This document shows positions 25,500 to 37,365 of a stretch of 64,000 nucleotides of DNA, one piece after another (within the stretch, counting starts at the first letter, position 1; each line of letters starts with the position of its first letter). A program made the translations under genes and the position numbers. Where the stretch lies: assembly GCF_963924675.1 (NCBI RefSeq), contig NC_089239.1, positions 29,659,818-29,723,817 of the forward strand, given 5' to 3'. The notes beneath the pieces were generated by a model that saw only the letters and a program-made list of their open reading frames with translations, was not told where the DNA came from and made no database searches. Source of the stretch: Phocoena phocoena. Lineage: Eukaryota > Chordata > Mammalia > Artiodactyla > Phocoenidae.

Positions 25500-25990
25500 G
25501 AAGGAAGAGAAAGACACGGGTACAGCCCCGGGTCCACCTCGGCCCCTGCCGCCGTGCCCGTGTAAATACTCATTCTTCACCGACAGCCGTGGCGCGGGCC
25601 GTTCCTGCCTGCGAGTCGATTCCAGGTCCCTGGCCCCGCCCGGCTCCCCGGCTCACACCGGCTCTCTTCTCAGACCGCCCGTCCACGCTAACCGTGGTCA
25701 CTCTGCTTCTCTTAGCAGCAGCTGGTTTGGGAATATGACTCACTTCGGCCCAATGAGATGCGAAGGGAAGTCTTGCTGGGAGGTTTCTGGAAAAAAGCCT
25801 CCTCTCACTTGAGCCAGCCCTGGGAAGAAACCCCTCCGAGCTTTGTTATGGCTGGACGCGCCCGGGGGAAGGAACCGCACAGCCCGAGGACCGGGCCAAA
25901 GAGCGGGCCCCGGGGAGGAGGCAGGAGGGGGCCCTCCGATCTCACGGCTTCTTCCCACTGACGTCAGAGGGATGTTGCGACAAGGGACCC
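25500..25990. other. GC- and CpG-rich intronic patch
   Basis: Noticeably richer in GC and CpG than the surrounding intron (for example 'ccgtggcgcgggccgttcct' and 'cacggcttcttcccactgac'). It contains a perfect CRE palindrome. No repeat or exon explains it. The neighbouring 23640-25060 is also moderately GC-rich. Confidence 0.5.
25959..25966. promoter_or_regulatory. CRE-like octamer TGACGTCA
   Basis: Exact palindromic CREB/ATF consensus inside the GC-rich patch. One 8-bp match could be chance; its position in a CpG-rich block is the only support for a regulatory role. Confidence 0.25.
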
Positions 25991-26876
25991 AGCGCTGCGT
26001 CTGTGATGTTGCTAGGCTACACCAGGACGCACACATACGGAGACGCAGGGCTGCACACATGTGTACACAGAGCTGGAGCTCACTTTAAACGTGGGTGGTT
26101 TTCCCAAGCAGGCTTTTCATGTCTGCTCTGGAGGAGCGGCGCTGGCCTCTCCAATCACAAGATATTTATTACTTCTTTCCTTAAGTCTCTTCAACTCTCT
26201 CGACTCGGGTTCAAAGTTATTGCTTTCCAAATAATACTTAAGAATATGAATTATTGGATATTAGCAGTTAAAAAAAGAAATAAAAACAGCATTATTCAGA
26301 TGGAAAGGAGTTAAATGGAAGAATGACAGATGAAACCACAACTCAAAATCAATGAGGCATTATTATAGACTGTTAGAAAATAAAATAGGACGCATTTCAA
26401 ATAGATTTTGTCATATGCTTTTGTGGCTTTTGGATATGAGTTCAGATTTAGTTCATCTATCAGTGGTGAGTCGGTGTAGCGTACAATGGCTGTGAAACGG
26501 GGCAGCCTGGCCTGGAGGGGTCCTTACTCTGGTCTTCATCATCAGTGACTTTAGTTTCAAAAACTGCCCTTTTTGAACTTATGCTATCTTATTTTTCTGC
26601 AGAAATATCTTCTGCTCTTCACTTCTGAATAAATTCATGAGTTAAAATCCAGTTCTGTTCATTTTAAAAAAGGGTCTGAAATCTTTCTCAGCATTGATCA
26701 GATTGCAGCTTTTTTCTTTGTTTCTGGTATATTTTACCATGTCCCTCCAGCTCCTCCGGTGAAGTTTGAACGCAAAGGTGGGACAAAAGATGGGAAACTA
26801 GGAATCAGAAACTGCGGAGGAGGGCGCTGCTGTGGTGGGAGCCCAAAGCACCAGGGCCGGAGCGGAGAGGGTGTGT

Positions 26877-27045
26877 CTTTTTGTCTTTTCTTTCTTTCTT
26901 TTTCTTTCCTTCTTTCCTTTCTTTTTTCCTCTTCTTTTCTTTCTTTCTTTCCTTTCTCTTTCTTTCTTTCTTTCTATTTTTATATTGGAGCATAGTTGAT
27001 TAGCAATGTTATGTTAGTTTCAGGTGTACAGCAAAGTGTGTCTTT
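26877..27045 (-). repeat. Pyrimidine tract plus very short L1 3' end
   Basis: About 95 bp of (CTTT)n-like pyrimidine sequence runs into roughly 65 bp matching the extreme 3' end of an L1 ('attggagcatagttgat' to 'ggtgtacagcaaag'). The flanks carry near-identical gtgtgtcttt(tt)gtct copies, as expected of a target duplication. The T-rich run is the decayed poly(A) tail of this tiny insertion. Confidence 0.7.
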
Positions 27046-27608
27046 GTCTCAAAGTAAAAGGTCTAGGCTGGACATCCCATGAAGTTGCATATTTTCCCCC
27101 AAATCTACCCCTCTTATTTCCTAAGGGCCAGACTTGGTGAGTTTAGGGTATATTGAGAGTATATGGTGAAAGAACTTCTGCCCTTCACCGGACCTGAGCA
27201 ATTAGAGCAAGTTTCTTTCAAAGGCCACATGGCAGGGGTCGATCCCTGAAGCCAGTCCTTGTCTGCCTACTGGTGGCGGGCAGGGGATGAGAGCCAGGCT
27301 CAGGCCAGCCATCTGCCCCTGCCCTCCTGGACCCTCTGTACGTCCCTTCTCCCTCCACGCGCCCCGTGGACTCAGATTCGCACGTCATTCGGCGGGTTGT
27401 CATTTGTTCAGGTAGGTGGTCCCAGGTTGAGCCTGTGTGAGCCCCTTGGAGCTGCCCTCTCCCCAGCCCCTTTCCCCTTCATGGTCTTCCTTCCCTTCTA
27501 GAACACTAAGATGACCTGGGCTCCTGCTTCCTTTCCTTGCTCTGGCACCGTTTCTCCATGAAACTGGTTCCCTTGAGTGGAAAATGGATTGCATAAAAAC
27601 AAGACGGG

Positions 27609-27819
27609 GGCTTCCCTGGTGGCGCAGTGGTTGAGAGTCCGCCTGCCGATGCAGGGGACGCGGGTTCGTGCCCCGGTCTGGGAAGATCCCACGTGCCGCG
27701 GAGCGGCTGGGCCCGTGAGCCATGGCCGCTGAGCCTGCGCGTCCGGAGCCTGTCCTCCGCAACGGGAGAGGCCACAACAGTGAGAGGCCCGCGTAACGCA
27801 TAAAAAAAAAAAAAAAAAA
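27609..27819 (+). mobile_element. CHR-type SINE (short)
   Basis: Plus-sense copy starting ggcttccctggtggcgcag, with a tRNA-like head (box B style gggttcgtgccc), ending in about 19 A. Duplications of acaagacggg lie at 27599-27608 and 27820-27829. Long open frames on the minus strand here are simply SINE translation. Confidence 0.93.
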
Positions 27820-27839
27820 ACAAGACGGGACACTCTCGG

Positions 27840-28130
27840 TGTCTTGGTCTGCTCAGGCTGCTGTAATGGAATTCCACAGACTGGATGGTTTATAAACAAC
27901 ACTTCTGGAGGCTTAAGTCCAAGATCAAGGCCCAGCCTTGGGTCCTCATACAACAGAAAGGATGAGGGAGCTCTCAGGGGTCCCTTTAATAGCATGAATC
28001 CCACTCATGAGGGCTTCACCCTCAGAAACTAATCACCTCCCAAAGCCCCCACCTCCTAACACCATCACCTTGGGGTTAGGATTCCAACATAGGAACTTGG
28101 GGGACACAGACATTCCGTCCATAACAGTGT
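27840..28130 (+). repeat. Old mammalian interspersed repeat, family not resolved
   Basis: Carries 'ggctgctgtaatggaattcc', 'ggaggcttaagtccaagatc' and 'ctaatcacctcccaaagccc', a common mammalian repeat pattern. A related copy lies at 49905-50395. I do not recall the family name with confidence. Confidence 0.55.
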
Positions 28131-28704
28131 GCTCCTTGATATTAGGGCTTCATTGCCTCTAGTCCCCTATACGTTCAGGGCCAGGAGATGGGTAGACGCG
28201 TAGACCCCTGGGAGTTTCAGTGTTAGATGTTAAGTTTGTTAGATAAAGCATCTTAATAAGTGGGGTGATAAATGTGTATTTTTTTAACAAATTGGGTATT
28301 GATGCATAGCTCACATATACATTTTCTCTATGCTTGTTTTTTGTACTATAAACATTCATCTTTATCCAGCATATGAGTATTCAAAATACTCATATTCAAA
28401 ATACTGATGCTTTACTGATCAGTTTTATTATTGCATTGTTCGAGAACATTTAGAGAGGTATTACATTTTTTAGAAAAATACCCTGAATATTAAAAGTCTC
28501 TATAATTCTCTGGAAAAAAAGATAAGGGACAATTAAGTTACAAATAGATTCACATAAGAACGTTAAAGATTTCTTCCCCAACGTCCTGCAGTGAACCCAG
28601 CTTCAAAGTGTAGACTTTATCATCAGATTAAAAGGGGGGGGAGGGATATCAACAATATGAAGGACACATCTAGTGAGCTGCTTATTTTAAAAAGCTGGGA
28701 TCTC

Positions 28705-28887
28705 GGGCTTCCCTGGTGGCGCAGTGGTTGAGGGTACGCCTGCCGATGCAGGGGACATGGGTTCGTGCCCCGATCTGGGAAGATCCCACATGCTGTGGAG
28801 CGGCTGGGCCCGTGAGCCATGGCCGCTGAGCCTGCGCATCCAGAGCCTGTGCTCCACGACGGCAGAGGCCACAACAGTGAGAGGCCC
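28705..28887 (+). mobile_element. CHR-type SINE (short), no A tail
   Basis: Plus-sense copy with perfect 14-bp duplications (aaagctgggatctc) at 28691-28704 and 28888-28901. It ends at 'gtgagaggccc' directly against the right duplication, so no poly(A) tail remains. Confidence 0.92.
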
Positions 28888-30869
28888 AAAGCTGGGATCT
28901 CTTGTATCCATGAATTGAGTCTTTCTGAAGACACTTAAATGATGTAGCTGCCAGGGATCTAGATAATAGAATATCCTCAGGATGTGATTTGAAGACTTTC
29001 TAGAATTTGTTTTGTTCTATTTGATTTGCTCAGTTTTACTTTTCTCTATAGTCAAAATTTATGCAAACATGTTATTCTGGCAGCGCCCCTGTATCTAGAT
29101 GGGCTTATATTAGTAGTGAACGAAATCAATAATTTCGGCAAATGTGTGGATTATCTCTTCACTTCTTTTTTTAGGAGAAGCATCTCTACTGTTTATTTAT
29201 GAAATGGTACCTAAAGCCAAAACATTTCAAGGAATGTTTTATTTTTAAAGTTTCTTTTTTATCACTAATAAAACAAGTATGTGTGTTTAATTTGACCTCC
29301 CTTTGATCTTATTAAAACAGAATCAACTAGGTTATTTCCCAAATATTCATCTTCAACACCCCCCCCTCCACTCACCACTTTAGAGCTTCCAGAAAATGCT
29401 TTTGCTAAAATTAAGTACAGCGTTTCATATTTGTGAGTTGTTCCTCACTGGTTAGTGGATTATTTCACATGATTAACTCTCAGTGTTTGCTTTGATTACC
29501 TTTTGTTACTGCATAGCTGTATTTGGACAAGTGTTTTCCTTTTAAGGGACAGGGTGCCATGTTTTCTTTTTTCACGAACAAACAACAGTGTTAAAAACAT
29601 AAAAGGGTTGTTTTTCTTCTTTGTAATGGACAGTCTATAATAGAAGCCCTGAAACGCTTAGCCGCGCTTAACCGTGAGTAGATGTGAGCAGAGTAAGAGT
29701 GGGAAGGTTACATTTTATGTTAATATACTGCAAATGATAAGATAAAGGTTTCCACTTTTCTTGAGGCCGTCCATATAATACAGTTTCATTGTATTTTTTT
29801 CATTGGTGAGATCTTCATGCTTATAACTAATGTTAAGATACATGCATTATGCTTCTGTTTCTTCTCACGTCTGATGAATGCAACTAAACCCATGGATAAC
29901 CCATGAATACAAGTACACTTCCTGGACATCCAAGCCATGTCCCGCTAGTGGCAGTGCTGGAAGACATCAGAGGTTGCACCTTGAATTGTCTAGTTGTTTT
30001 GTTAACTTACCATCATAAGCTATAGCAGATGATGAAAGAGTTCTTATGTCGTCTCAAAAATAAGGAGAAAATCGGTGGTACCTCCCACAAGACATATAAA
30101 CTAAGGGGTATCATTTCCACCGTCCTATTAAGAATTAGGAAAGGTCTTCCCTCTGTGAACTCATACCATTTCCAAGTGATTTGTCTTATTCTGAATGTTG
30201 GTCTCCCAAGTGACATCTTGGTGCATCCATACAGACTACTCAGATTCCCAAAGGAGCCATTTTCTGTCACATCCATTTCCTTGCGTACTTATCCTCCTGT
30301 CTAGGCCATCCTGTCCTACCCTACCTGCCAAACTCCTTCTCCCCCTCCAAGCCTTAGCGTGGTCACATTTTCCTTCAAGGTTTCCTGACCACTTTCCCCC
30401 TTCAGTCAGTTTTCTTCCTTTTGTACTCTCAACTATACGTATATCTGATGATACCTGTAATTTGGCTGGATTATAATTTATATCAAAAAGCTTGTCACCC
30501 TCTTAAGGGCGGGAATCATTGTTCTTTGTATCTCTGATGTCTGGTTTTGTGCTTGATAGATTATTCTGGCTTATTTAGTATTTATTGACTAAATGAATAT
30601 TTGGTATCTGACTATATTCTTTCTTAAGGATAGGATCATTCTGTTTCCATTAATTATTCAAGGATTTCCTCATGTTTTCATGGGTTTATATTCAAAACTG
30701 ACCAAAGAGGACAAACTTGACATTTGAAATTAAAACACTTCAGTAGAAGAGCTAATGAGACAATTGCATCTTGGGTATTCACAGCCTTTCTCAGAACTCT
30801 CTTCCCAGGCAGTTAAAACGAAAGTGTAGCAGTTGTGAGAGACAAAATGCACCGGAAATTAGGGAGCTG

Positions 30870-31110
30870 GTTGTATTCAGACTGCTGTAATATGGAGCCA
30901 TTCTTTAATGGGGAACACTCAAGGGAAGGAGAGGGCTGGGGTCTCACAGAGCTGGGTAAACAAGGGCGTCGCTAGGGGTCTTTGGGAACAAAGACAAGAA
31001 TGAAGATGGTCTCATCTGAGTCAGTGGAGGAAGAGAGGTGGTGCAGGTCGTGGAGAGCAGAGTGGTCCTTTGGGGTTAGCCTTTTCAGACACGAGGGTGG
31101 TGTGTTTCTA
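30870..31110 (+). repeat. Unidentified repeat, copy A
   Basis: Shares an ordered series of words with 33250-33490: 'attcagact', 'tgtaata(t)gg', 'gggctggggtct', 'cacagagctgggtaaac' and 'gtggtccttt'. The copies are diverged, with indels. They may be parts of one LTR-type element; no protein was recognised. Confidence 0.5.
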
Positions 31111-32338
31111 GCCAGCACTATTTCCCAGGAGCTCAGGGCTCGGGTTCCACGTTCTCAGTCCCAGAGCAAAGGATGTGGTTCCTCAGCAAGGAACTTGGAA
31201 GTGATCGTAAACCTTCTGAGTGGGGCAAAGCTGAGTCTCATGGTCTCCAGGGGATTCTTGCTGGTGTTGGTTCCATCTGTTGATGGCAAATGTGGGTTGC
31301 TTTAGGGTCCTGGATATCAGACATTGTAAAAGAGGGATTCCTAAAGTGAAAAGGAGCAAAACAAATTGATGTAGAAGGTTGTATTATAGTGAAGACTCAG
31401 GAGCTGAGCCCCGAGGGGCCTGGTCTCGGGGGGTCTCAGGGTTGCTGGAGGAGCATCTGTTGGTTTTGCAGGACAGCTTGTCAAGTGTCCTGAGGGTCTC
31501 GAGCGAGGCTGCCCACAGGCATGGTTACCTCTCGCACAAAGGCATGTGCCAGACCATCCTGTGGCCTGTCCAAAGAGGACCCTGCCCACCTGAGGTCATG
31601 TTGTTGGGCTGCGGTGCCCAGGGCTCCTTCAGATCCTGGGGAGAAGCGCCAGCTGCAGGATAACTGGAGTCCAGGTCGGGGGCCTGGGCAGACTGGTGCC
31701 AGCTCCTGCTGGTGCCGAGACATTAGTTTGAGGGCCTGTAGCGAGATAGTGAAGGAAACCCGGAGAACGGGCAGTTTGGGCAGGGGAACAGGATCTGGGC
31801 CAGTATGCAGATAGGGCCAGAGGAAGAGGAAGTCAAGTAAATCTCTACCAGACGAAACAGAGTTTTCACCTGCGTCAGGTCCCTGCAGTCTACACAGAGG
31901 TACAGAATAACTCAGCGAACATGGCTAGAATCTGAAGTCCTGGAATGGGGTGCTGTAAACAGCTCAGAGTTTCCCATAGAAACAAATTTTTTTTCTATAG
32001 TCTCTCCCCCAATAATCAAAGAAAGATTATTTATGATCACAGAATAAGGCTGGTCTCATTAGCTGTGTTTACATAGGTGCAGCAAGAATGGTAATTTACC
32101 ATCTAGGCCTTAGGTTTGATTTGCAGGATGTTTTCATAAGGAATCTTAGATTGTAACATTTAAAAGCCTCTTGGGGCAAGGAAGCCAAGCCAAGGGCTTG
32201 TTGTCAGATTTCACCTGCAGTGCCTATAAATTTGGGTGAATTGCTTTCTTCTGGGGTCCCCACTGTGTCCTATAGTTCTTGGGCCTGCTGCAAAGTTACT
32301 CCCTTACTCTGAGATCCCTGTAAGCCAGGGACCAGGCT

Positions 32339-32520
32339 CGTCATAAATAAGCTACAAGGATATATTGTACAGCCGATATACAGGGAATATGGCCAATATT
32401 TTATAATAACTTTAAGTGGAGTATAATCTATAAAAATTTTGAATCACTGTTTTGTAACCTGAAACTAATATAATATTGTAGATCAACTATACCCCAATTT
32501 TTAAAAAAATAAGGAAATCA
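32339..32520 (+). mobile_element. L1 3' end, severely 5'-truncated
   Basis: Matches the alternative L1 3' end common in cetartiodactyls: 'aaggatatattgtacagc', 'ggagtataatctataaaa', 'cctgaaactaatataat', then an A-rich tail. Confidence 0.8.
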
Positions 32521-32734
32521 AAAAAAATTTTTTTAAAGAATACTTTTTTTAGCACTGTTTAAAATACTGAGAGTTCAATTTCCTTAACATTTGAGAATTT
32601 TAGGAATATTCAGTTTATAGGCAATTTATTTCTAAGTCAAGAGCTTCTTTAAGAGATTTTATAATCTCAATTGGTAACATCTCAGGATGCTTTTCTCAGG
32701 ATGAGGGAGAATGGCCTTTCTGAATCATAGGCAC

Positions 32735-32761
32735 GTGCGTGCGCGCACACACACACACACA
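32735..32761. repeat. Alternating GC/CA microsatellite
   Basis: gtgcgtgcgcgcacacac-type alternating purine-pyrimidine tract of about 27 bp, a class of sequence able to adopt Z-DNA. Confidence 0.9.
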
Positions 32762-33249
32762 GCTTGTAATTTCAATTTTAAAATTTCACTCATAGCTCAA
32801 AATTTCTCTAATGGCATAAACACAGAAATACAAAATTCAGTCCAGATATCTCCTTCCTCGTGGCGTGAAATTCTTAATAGTTTTGAGCTGAAAGTAGAAA
32901 AATAAACAGAAAAAACTAAGAAGGCAGATTCTCTGTCATCTGTCAGGCAACAAAGACAAGATCTCTGTGAACCATCAACCAGTTTATGGTGATCAGACCA
33001 TGAAACCAAAAGAAGCTGGCACCAGAGTGAACACTCAGAAAGAATAAAAATCAAATTCTTACCACGGTATCAATGGACAAGAATCTGGACTTCAGGACAG
33101 GAACTGGACTTAACACTGGGACTCTGGGTAAACAGGAAAGGTGCACAAGGACACCTTCAGCCCTGGTTACCTGGGTGGGGAGACGGGGCCAGTCTCTTCC
33201 AAGTCACAGCACCAGAGCCATGAAAATGGGAATGCACAAGACAATGAAG

Positions 33250-33490
33250 ATCATTCTATTCAGACTCATGTAATAGGGAGCATGTTCACTAATGAACATT
33301 GCAAAGAAAAGGCAGGGGGCCTGGGGCTCTACAGAGACAGGTAAACCAGGGGGTCATCAGCAAGTCTCATGGGAATCATGGGGAGGATGGAGGAGGGCTT
33401 TTCTGAGTCACTGAGGAAGAGTGTTGGTGGGTCCTGTCTCGGAGTAAGGAGAGTGCAGTGTGGTCCTTTCAATTATGCTTTTCTAAGAAC
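33250..33490 (+). repeat. Unidentified repeat, copy B
   Basis: Diverged partner of 30870-31110, same orientation, about 2.4 kb downstream. Shared words include 'attcagact', 'ggggctctacagagacaggt' against 'ggggtctcacagagctgggt', and 'gtggtccttt'. Confidence 0.5.
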
Positions 33491-33923
33491 ATAACAGGGT
33501 GGGAAGAGCTCTTTACCAGTGTTCTAGGTTCTGGGGCACAGGGATCAGATAAAGTTCAAGATTGTTATGGAGAATCAACTTTGAATAGACTGGGAATGCA
33601 TCTTATAGGACAGGTAGATCCAGATCTCAGTCTTAAAGAACTATTTAATTTTTCAACACTGAATATGGTTGGTTCTAATAAATGTTAGCTGGTCTTTCTT
33701 GGCCTTTTCCAATAATTTTAAATGAGATATACTTTTATTAGATTTGTATGCTATGAATATCACCTTACATACAGATTTCATGGCCGGGGTGGAGGAGGGT
33801 CAGGTTATCATCATTAACAGAGAAAAAAGTGGCTGAACTTTCTCCCCATTTTTATTACCTTCATTGAAATGTGACATGTAGCAAAGGTTACATAGATAAA
33901 GGACTAACTTAAGAAGTGGCTTG

Positions 33924-34201
33924 GGATTTCCCTGGTGGCACGGTGGTTAAGAATCCGCCTGCCGATGCAGGGGACATGGGTCCGGGAAGATCCTACATGC
34001 CGTGGATCAACTAAGCCCGTGCGCCACAACTACTGAGCCTGCGCTCTAGAGCCCACGAGCCACAACTACTGAAGCCTGCGTGCCTAGAGCCTGTGCTCCG
34101 CAACAAGAGAAGCCACCTCAATGAGAAGCCCACGCACCGCAACGAAGACCCAACGCAGCCAAAAATAAATAAATAAAACAAATAAATTTATTTTTTAAAA
34201 A
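33924..34201 (+). mobile_element. CHR-1-type SINE
   Basis: Plus-sense copy with central units kept ('cacaactactgagcctgcgc'), but a short deletion has removed part of box B ('atgggtccgggaaga'). The tail is (aataa)n. Duplications are aagaagtggcttg at 33911-33923 and, with one mismatch, aagaaatggcttg at 34202-34214. Confidence 0.92.
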
Positions 34202-34734
34202 AAGAAATGGCTTGTATTCTCCTGAAATTACACACTGTGAAGGTTATAATTTGCAAAACTGCTAAGATTAATATTTGCTCTCAACACAATTATTAATCAC
34301 GTAGCACCCTAGGGGTAATTCATTGTCTCGTTTCTTACATGAGACATGTGAGGTGAGGAAAGGCCAAGTGGCCTGTCAAATACGAAATTGCTGAGTGAGC
34401 TGCAAAAAGTTGTCCTGAATTACAGTCTTATTCTGGGTCTACTGGCATCTGATTGTATTTCTTATGCTTCATATATTCTTTTTGTATAATTGACTGTTAC
34501 AAGGTATTTTCCAGTAGTGATAGCATTCTAAGAGGAGGAAAAATGCCTTGACTTTTGTGTATAGAAATTTTATTCCACTCAACACAGCATGCTGAATGCT
34601 TGCTACACTTCAGGTACTATAAGGGATAATGTGGTACTTGACCTTTTGAGTTGTTTTTGCAATAGTTGTCACATGCCTTGCCAGTTAACAAAATATTCAC
34701 CTGAATAATAGTTTAAACTTTTTTCTTATAAAAA

Positions 34735-35400
34735 TTTTCAAACAGAAATAAAGGGAAAGATTGTACACTTGTTATCGAACCAAACTTGGGTCCACTCACC
34801 CACCACGTAGCAAAGCCAATTTACTGACACTAGGCTGTGGTGAGGGAAAGTCCAGCACCTGTTGCAGGGCCCAGCAAAGAGAACATGCTCGGAAGACCCG
34901 AGCTCCCCGATGGCTTTCAGAGAAGGGCTTTTAAAGGCAGCATTTGGGAGGAGGGCTGCAGGATGCATGACTTTCTTTTGATTGGTTGGTGGTGAGGTAA
35001 CAGGGTGGTAGTTTAGGAGTCTTAATCACCAGCCTTCTGGTTCCAGCTCAGCACGTGGTCACCGTCCTCCACCTGGGTGGAGGTGGGAGGGGTCTTAATT
35101 CTTGCAGAACAGCTCAAAGGTACGTGTCAGGTTATTGTGTGTATCCCTCGAGGAGGAACTAGGACCCAGTTTTATTGTTTCTTGACGGATTTTCCTTTGT
35201 TTCTGCATTCCCTCACTTCTGTAATTAATAACTGCCGGAGTCTGCTCTTTGGAGCTCAGGGAAGGCCTAGGAGACTAAAGCCTTTCTCTACAAACAGGAA
35301 ACAGGGGACACACAGAGGGGATTTTGTATGCAGGAGGGTCCTGCAGGGTCCTGCTCAGTTTCCGTTGTTTCCACTGATAGAGAATAATTTAGCTATTAAT
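34735..35400. repeat. LTR-type repeat remnant (probable endogenous retroviral family)
   Basis: Contains wording I associate with an artiodactyl LTR family ('gattggttggtggtgaggta', 'tccacctgggtggaggtggg', 'gaggaggaactaggaccca'). There are no coding remnants, no clear TG...CA ends and no target duplication. Family assignment is from memory. Confidence 0.4.
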
Positions 35401-36082
35401 GAAACGAAACAAACAAAAAACTAGTAGAGAGGACAATTAAAATAGAAAAACAGAGAGTCAGCAATGTTCTGTTGCCACTGAATTCACCTCTGGAGCCAGT
35501 GAAAGGTGTGCCTGGATGTAAGCTGCCCAAGGAGTGTCCTTCACTGGTGATGACGTTTATCGACCTCCTCAGATAAATCTGCTGGGCGTCTCAGTGGGAG
35601 ACCTTCAAGACCGTTAAAAGATAAGTTTTTCTAAAGGCACATCATAACTCTCTTAATAACAAAGTGAATGCATTACTTAACTCGTTAATTAGTGATGGAA
35701 CCAGAAAGCTGTTTTGTCCTGTTCAGAGGAGAATCCACAGAGCAGACACATTGATGGACCACAGGAGTTCTGAAATAGCCTTGTTAACACATCCAGAGCT
35801 GGCTTTTTTCCCCAAAAGTCAGTTAAACTTCCTTGGGACAGACTTTGCATTTCTATAGATAAGAATTATTTGCATTACTTTCCGTTTTCTACAATAAACA
35901 GAGTTGTAAAGTAGCTCAAAGACAACGAAAGGCATAAACCCCATAGAATCAGGTAACCCTGAAGGGTAAGTGTGACAAACAGTGCACAGTTTTCCACTGA
36001 AGACACCCAACAATCTTTTGTTCCATTTAAAAGTATTTCTCATTTTTTTCCTCCAGCCTTGCTTCTACAACCAACTCTTTCT

Positions 36083-36224
36083 TTTTCTTTTTTTCTTTCT
36101 GTTTATTTTTTTTTCTGACCGTGCCACTAGGCTTGTGGGATTCCAGTTCCCCAACCAGGGATCAAACCCGGGCCCTTGGCAGTGAGTGTGTGGAGTCCCA
36201 ACCACTAGACTGCCAGGGAATTCC
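36083..36224 (-). mobile_element. tRNA-derived SINE (short, older type)
   Basis: Minus-sense; the head reads 'ccactagactgccagggaatt'-like at its right end and the box B region is 'gatcaaacccgggccc'. Imperfect duplications caactctttct / caattctttct lie at 36072-36082 and 36225-36235. Confidence 0.8.
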
Positions 36225-36410
36225 CAATTCTTTCTCATATTGACTTTATCATATATCTATCCATTTCTCCATCAACCATCTTATTTTACTGTTCATTTCT
36301 AAGTAACTTGCTGATATCAGTACATGTCATTTTTTAAGGAGCTTCCTTGATTAATCAAGAGAATTATACTGGATATACTTTCCAATTTCTAACTTATAAG
36401 ATCAGATAAG

Positions 36411-36766
36411 GGGCTTCCCTGGTGGCATAGTGGTTAAGAATCCGCCTGCCAATGCAGGGAACGTGGGCTTGAGCCCTGGTCCGGGAAGATCCCACATGCC
36501 GCAGAGCAACTAAGTCCGTGCGTCACAACTACTGAGCCTGCACTCTGGAGCCCGCGAGACATAACTACTGAGCCCGTGTGCCACAACTACTGAAGCCTGT
36601 GCGCCTAGAGCCCGTGCTCCGCAACAAGAGAAGCCACCACGATGAGAAGCCGACACACCGCAAGGAAGAGAAGCCCCCACTCGTCACAACTAGAGAAAGC
36701 CCACGCGCTGTGCAGCACCAAAGACCCAACGCAGCCAAAAATAAAATAAATAAATAGATTTAAAAA
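36411..36766 (+). mobile_element. CHR-1-type SINE (long form)
   Basis: Plus-sense, about 356 bp, with a full set of central units and an (aataa)n tail. Perfect 15-bp duplications of ataagatcagataag lie at 36396-36410 and 36767-36781. Confidence 0.94.
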
Positions 36767-36799
36767 ATAAGATCAGATAAGCGATACATTTATTCTTGT

Positions 36800-37060
36800 A
36801 AAGGGCCTTGTACTCAGAGTGAGATGTGACGCCATTGGAGTGAAATGATCTAATTTAAGTCTAAATAGTACGACTCTGGCTTCTATGTTGAGTATTGAAA
36901 TTGGAGGCTCGGGATTTTAGCAAGGAGATGATCTCAGGGGCTTTGACAGTAACATCACTTCATCTGTGTGAGACATGGGATGTTAGGGGTGGAGGTGATG
37001 AAAAGGGGTCAGACTTTGGATACATTTGGAAGGTTGAGTTGATAGGATGTGTCAATGGAT
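36800..37060 (+). repeat. L2-like LINE fragment, left part
   Basis: Reads like the L2 3' region ('gtggaggtgatgaaaagggg', 'ggatacatttggaaggttga', 'tcaatggattg'). The match resumes at 37366 after an inserted block, so both pieces are one interrupted element. Confidence 0.55.
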
Positions 37061-37365
37061 TGTACACGAAATTAATAAACAGAAACCCCATGACGCCCTG
37101 CAATGATAGCAGAGCCCAACAGGAAGAAGAGGGACTCCTTTTCTTTCCTGGCAGGGACTCAGCCAGGGACAAGCCATGGACTCTGTTGAGATAGCCCTCC
37201 CAATTCCGCTTTCCCTCTATAAAAGCCATTCTCCCTTGTTTGCCCCGAGGGGACTTGCACGTGACCCTCTGTGGTTGCCCACGTGGAATTGCAATTTTCT
37301 GCTGATCCTGAATAAACCCCTCTTTGCTGGAGAAATATCTGGCAGCCTTCTTGTTTCAGGTCACA
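37061..37365 (+). mobile_element. Probable solo LTR (ERV1-like) inserted in an L2
   Basis: This block separates two halves of an L2 that otherwise join cleanly. It contains a TATA box (tataaaag, 37218-37225), a polyadenylation signal (aataaa, 37311-37316) 86 bp after it, and ends near tcaca. That layout (U3 with TATA, short R, U5) is typical of gammaretrovirus-like LTRs. No internal viral coding sequence is present, so it is a solo LTR relic. Edges are approximate; a 4-bp duplication (attg/gttg) is possible. Confidence 0.6.

Noticed and set aside
26759..26995. Open frame with long Phe/Leu/Ser or Lys/Glu runs
   Set aside because: Caused by the (CTTT)n tract at the end of a truncated L1.
27498..28004. 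168-aa open frame on the minus strand
   Set aside because: It is translation through the antisense of a CHR SINE and an old repeat; the same peptide pattern (HCCGLSRCGG, RIPCIGRRTLNHCATRE-like) recurs at every SINE in the window.
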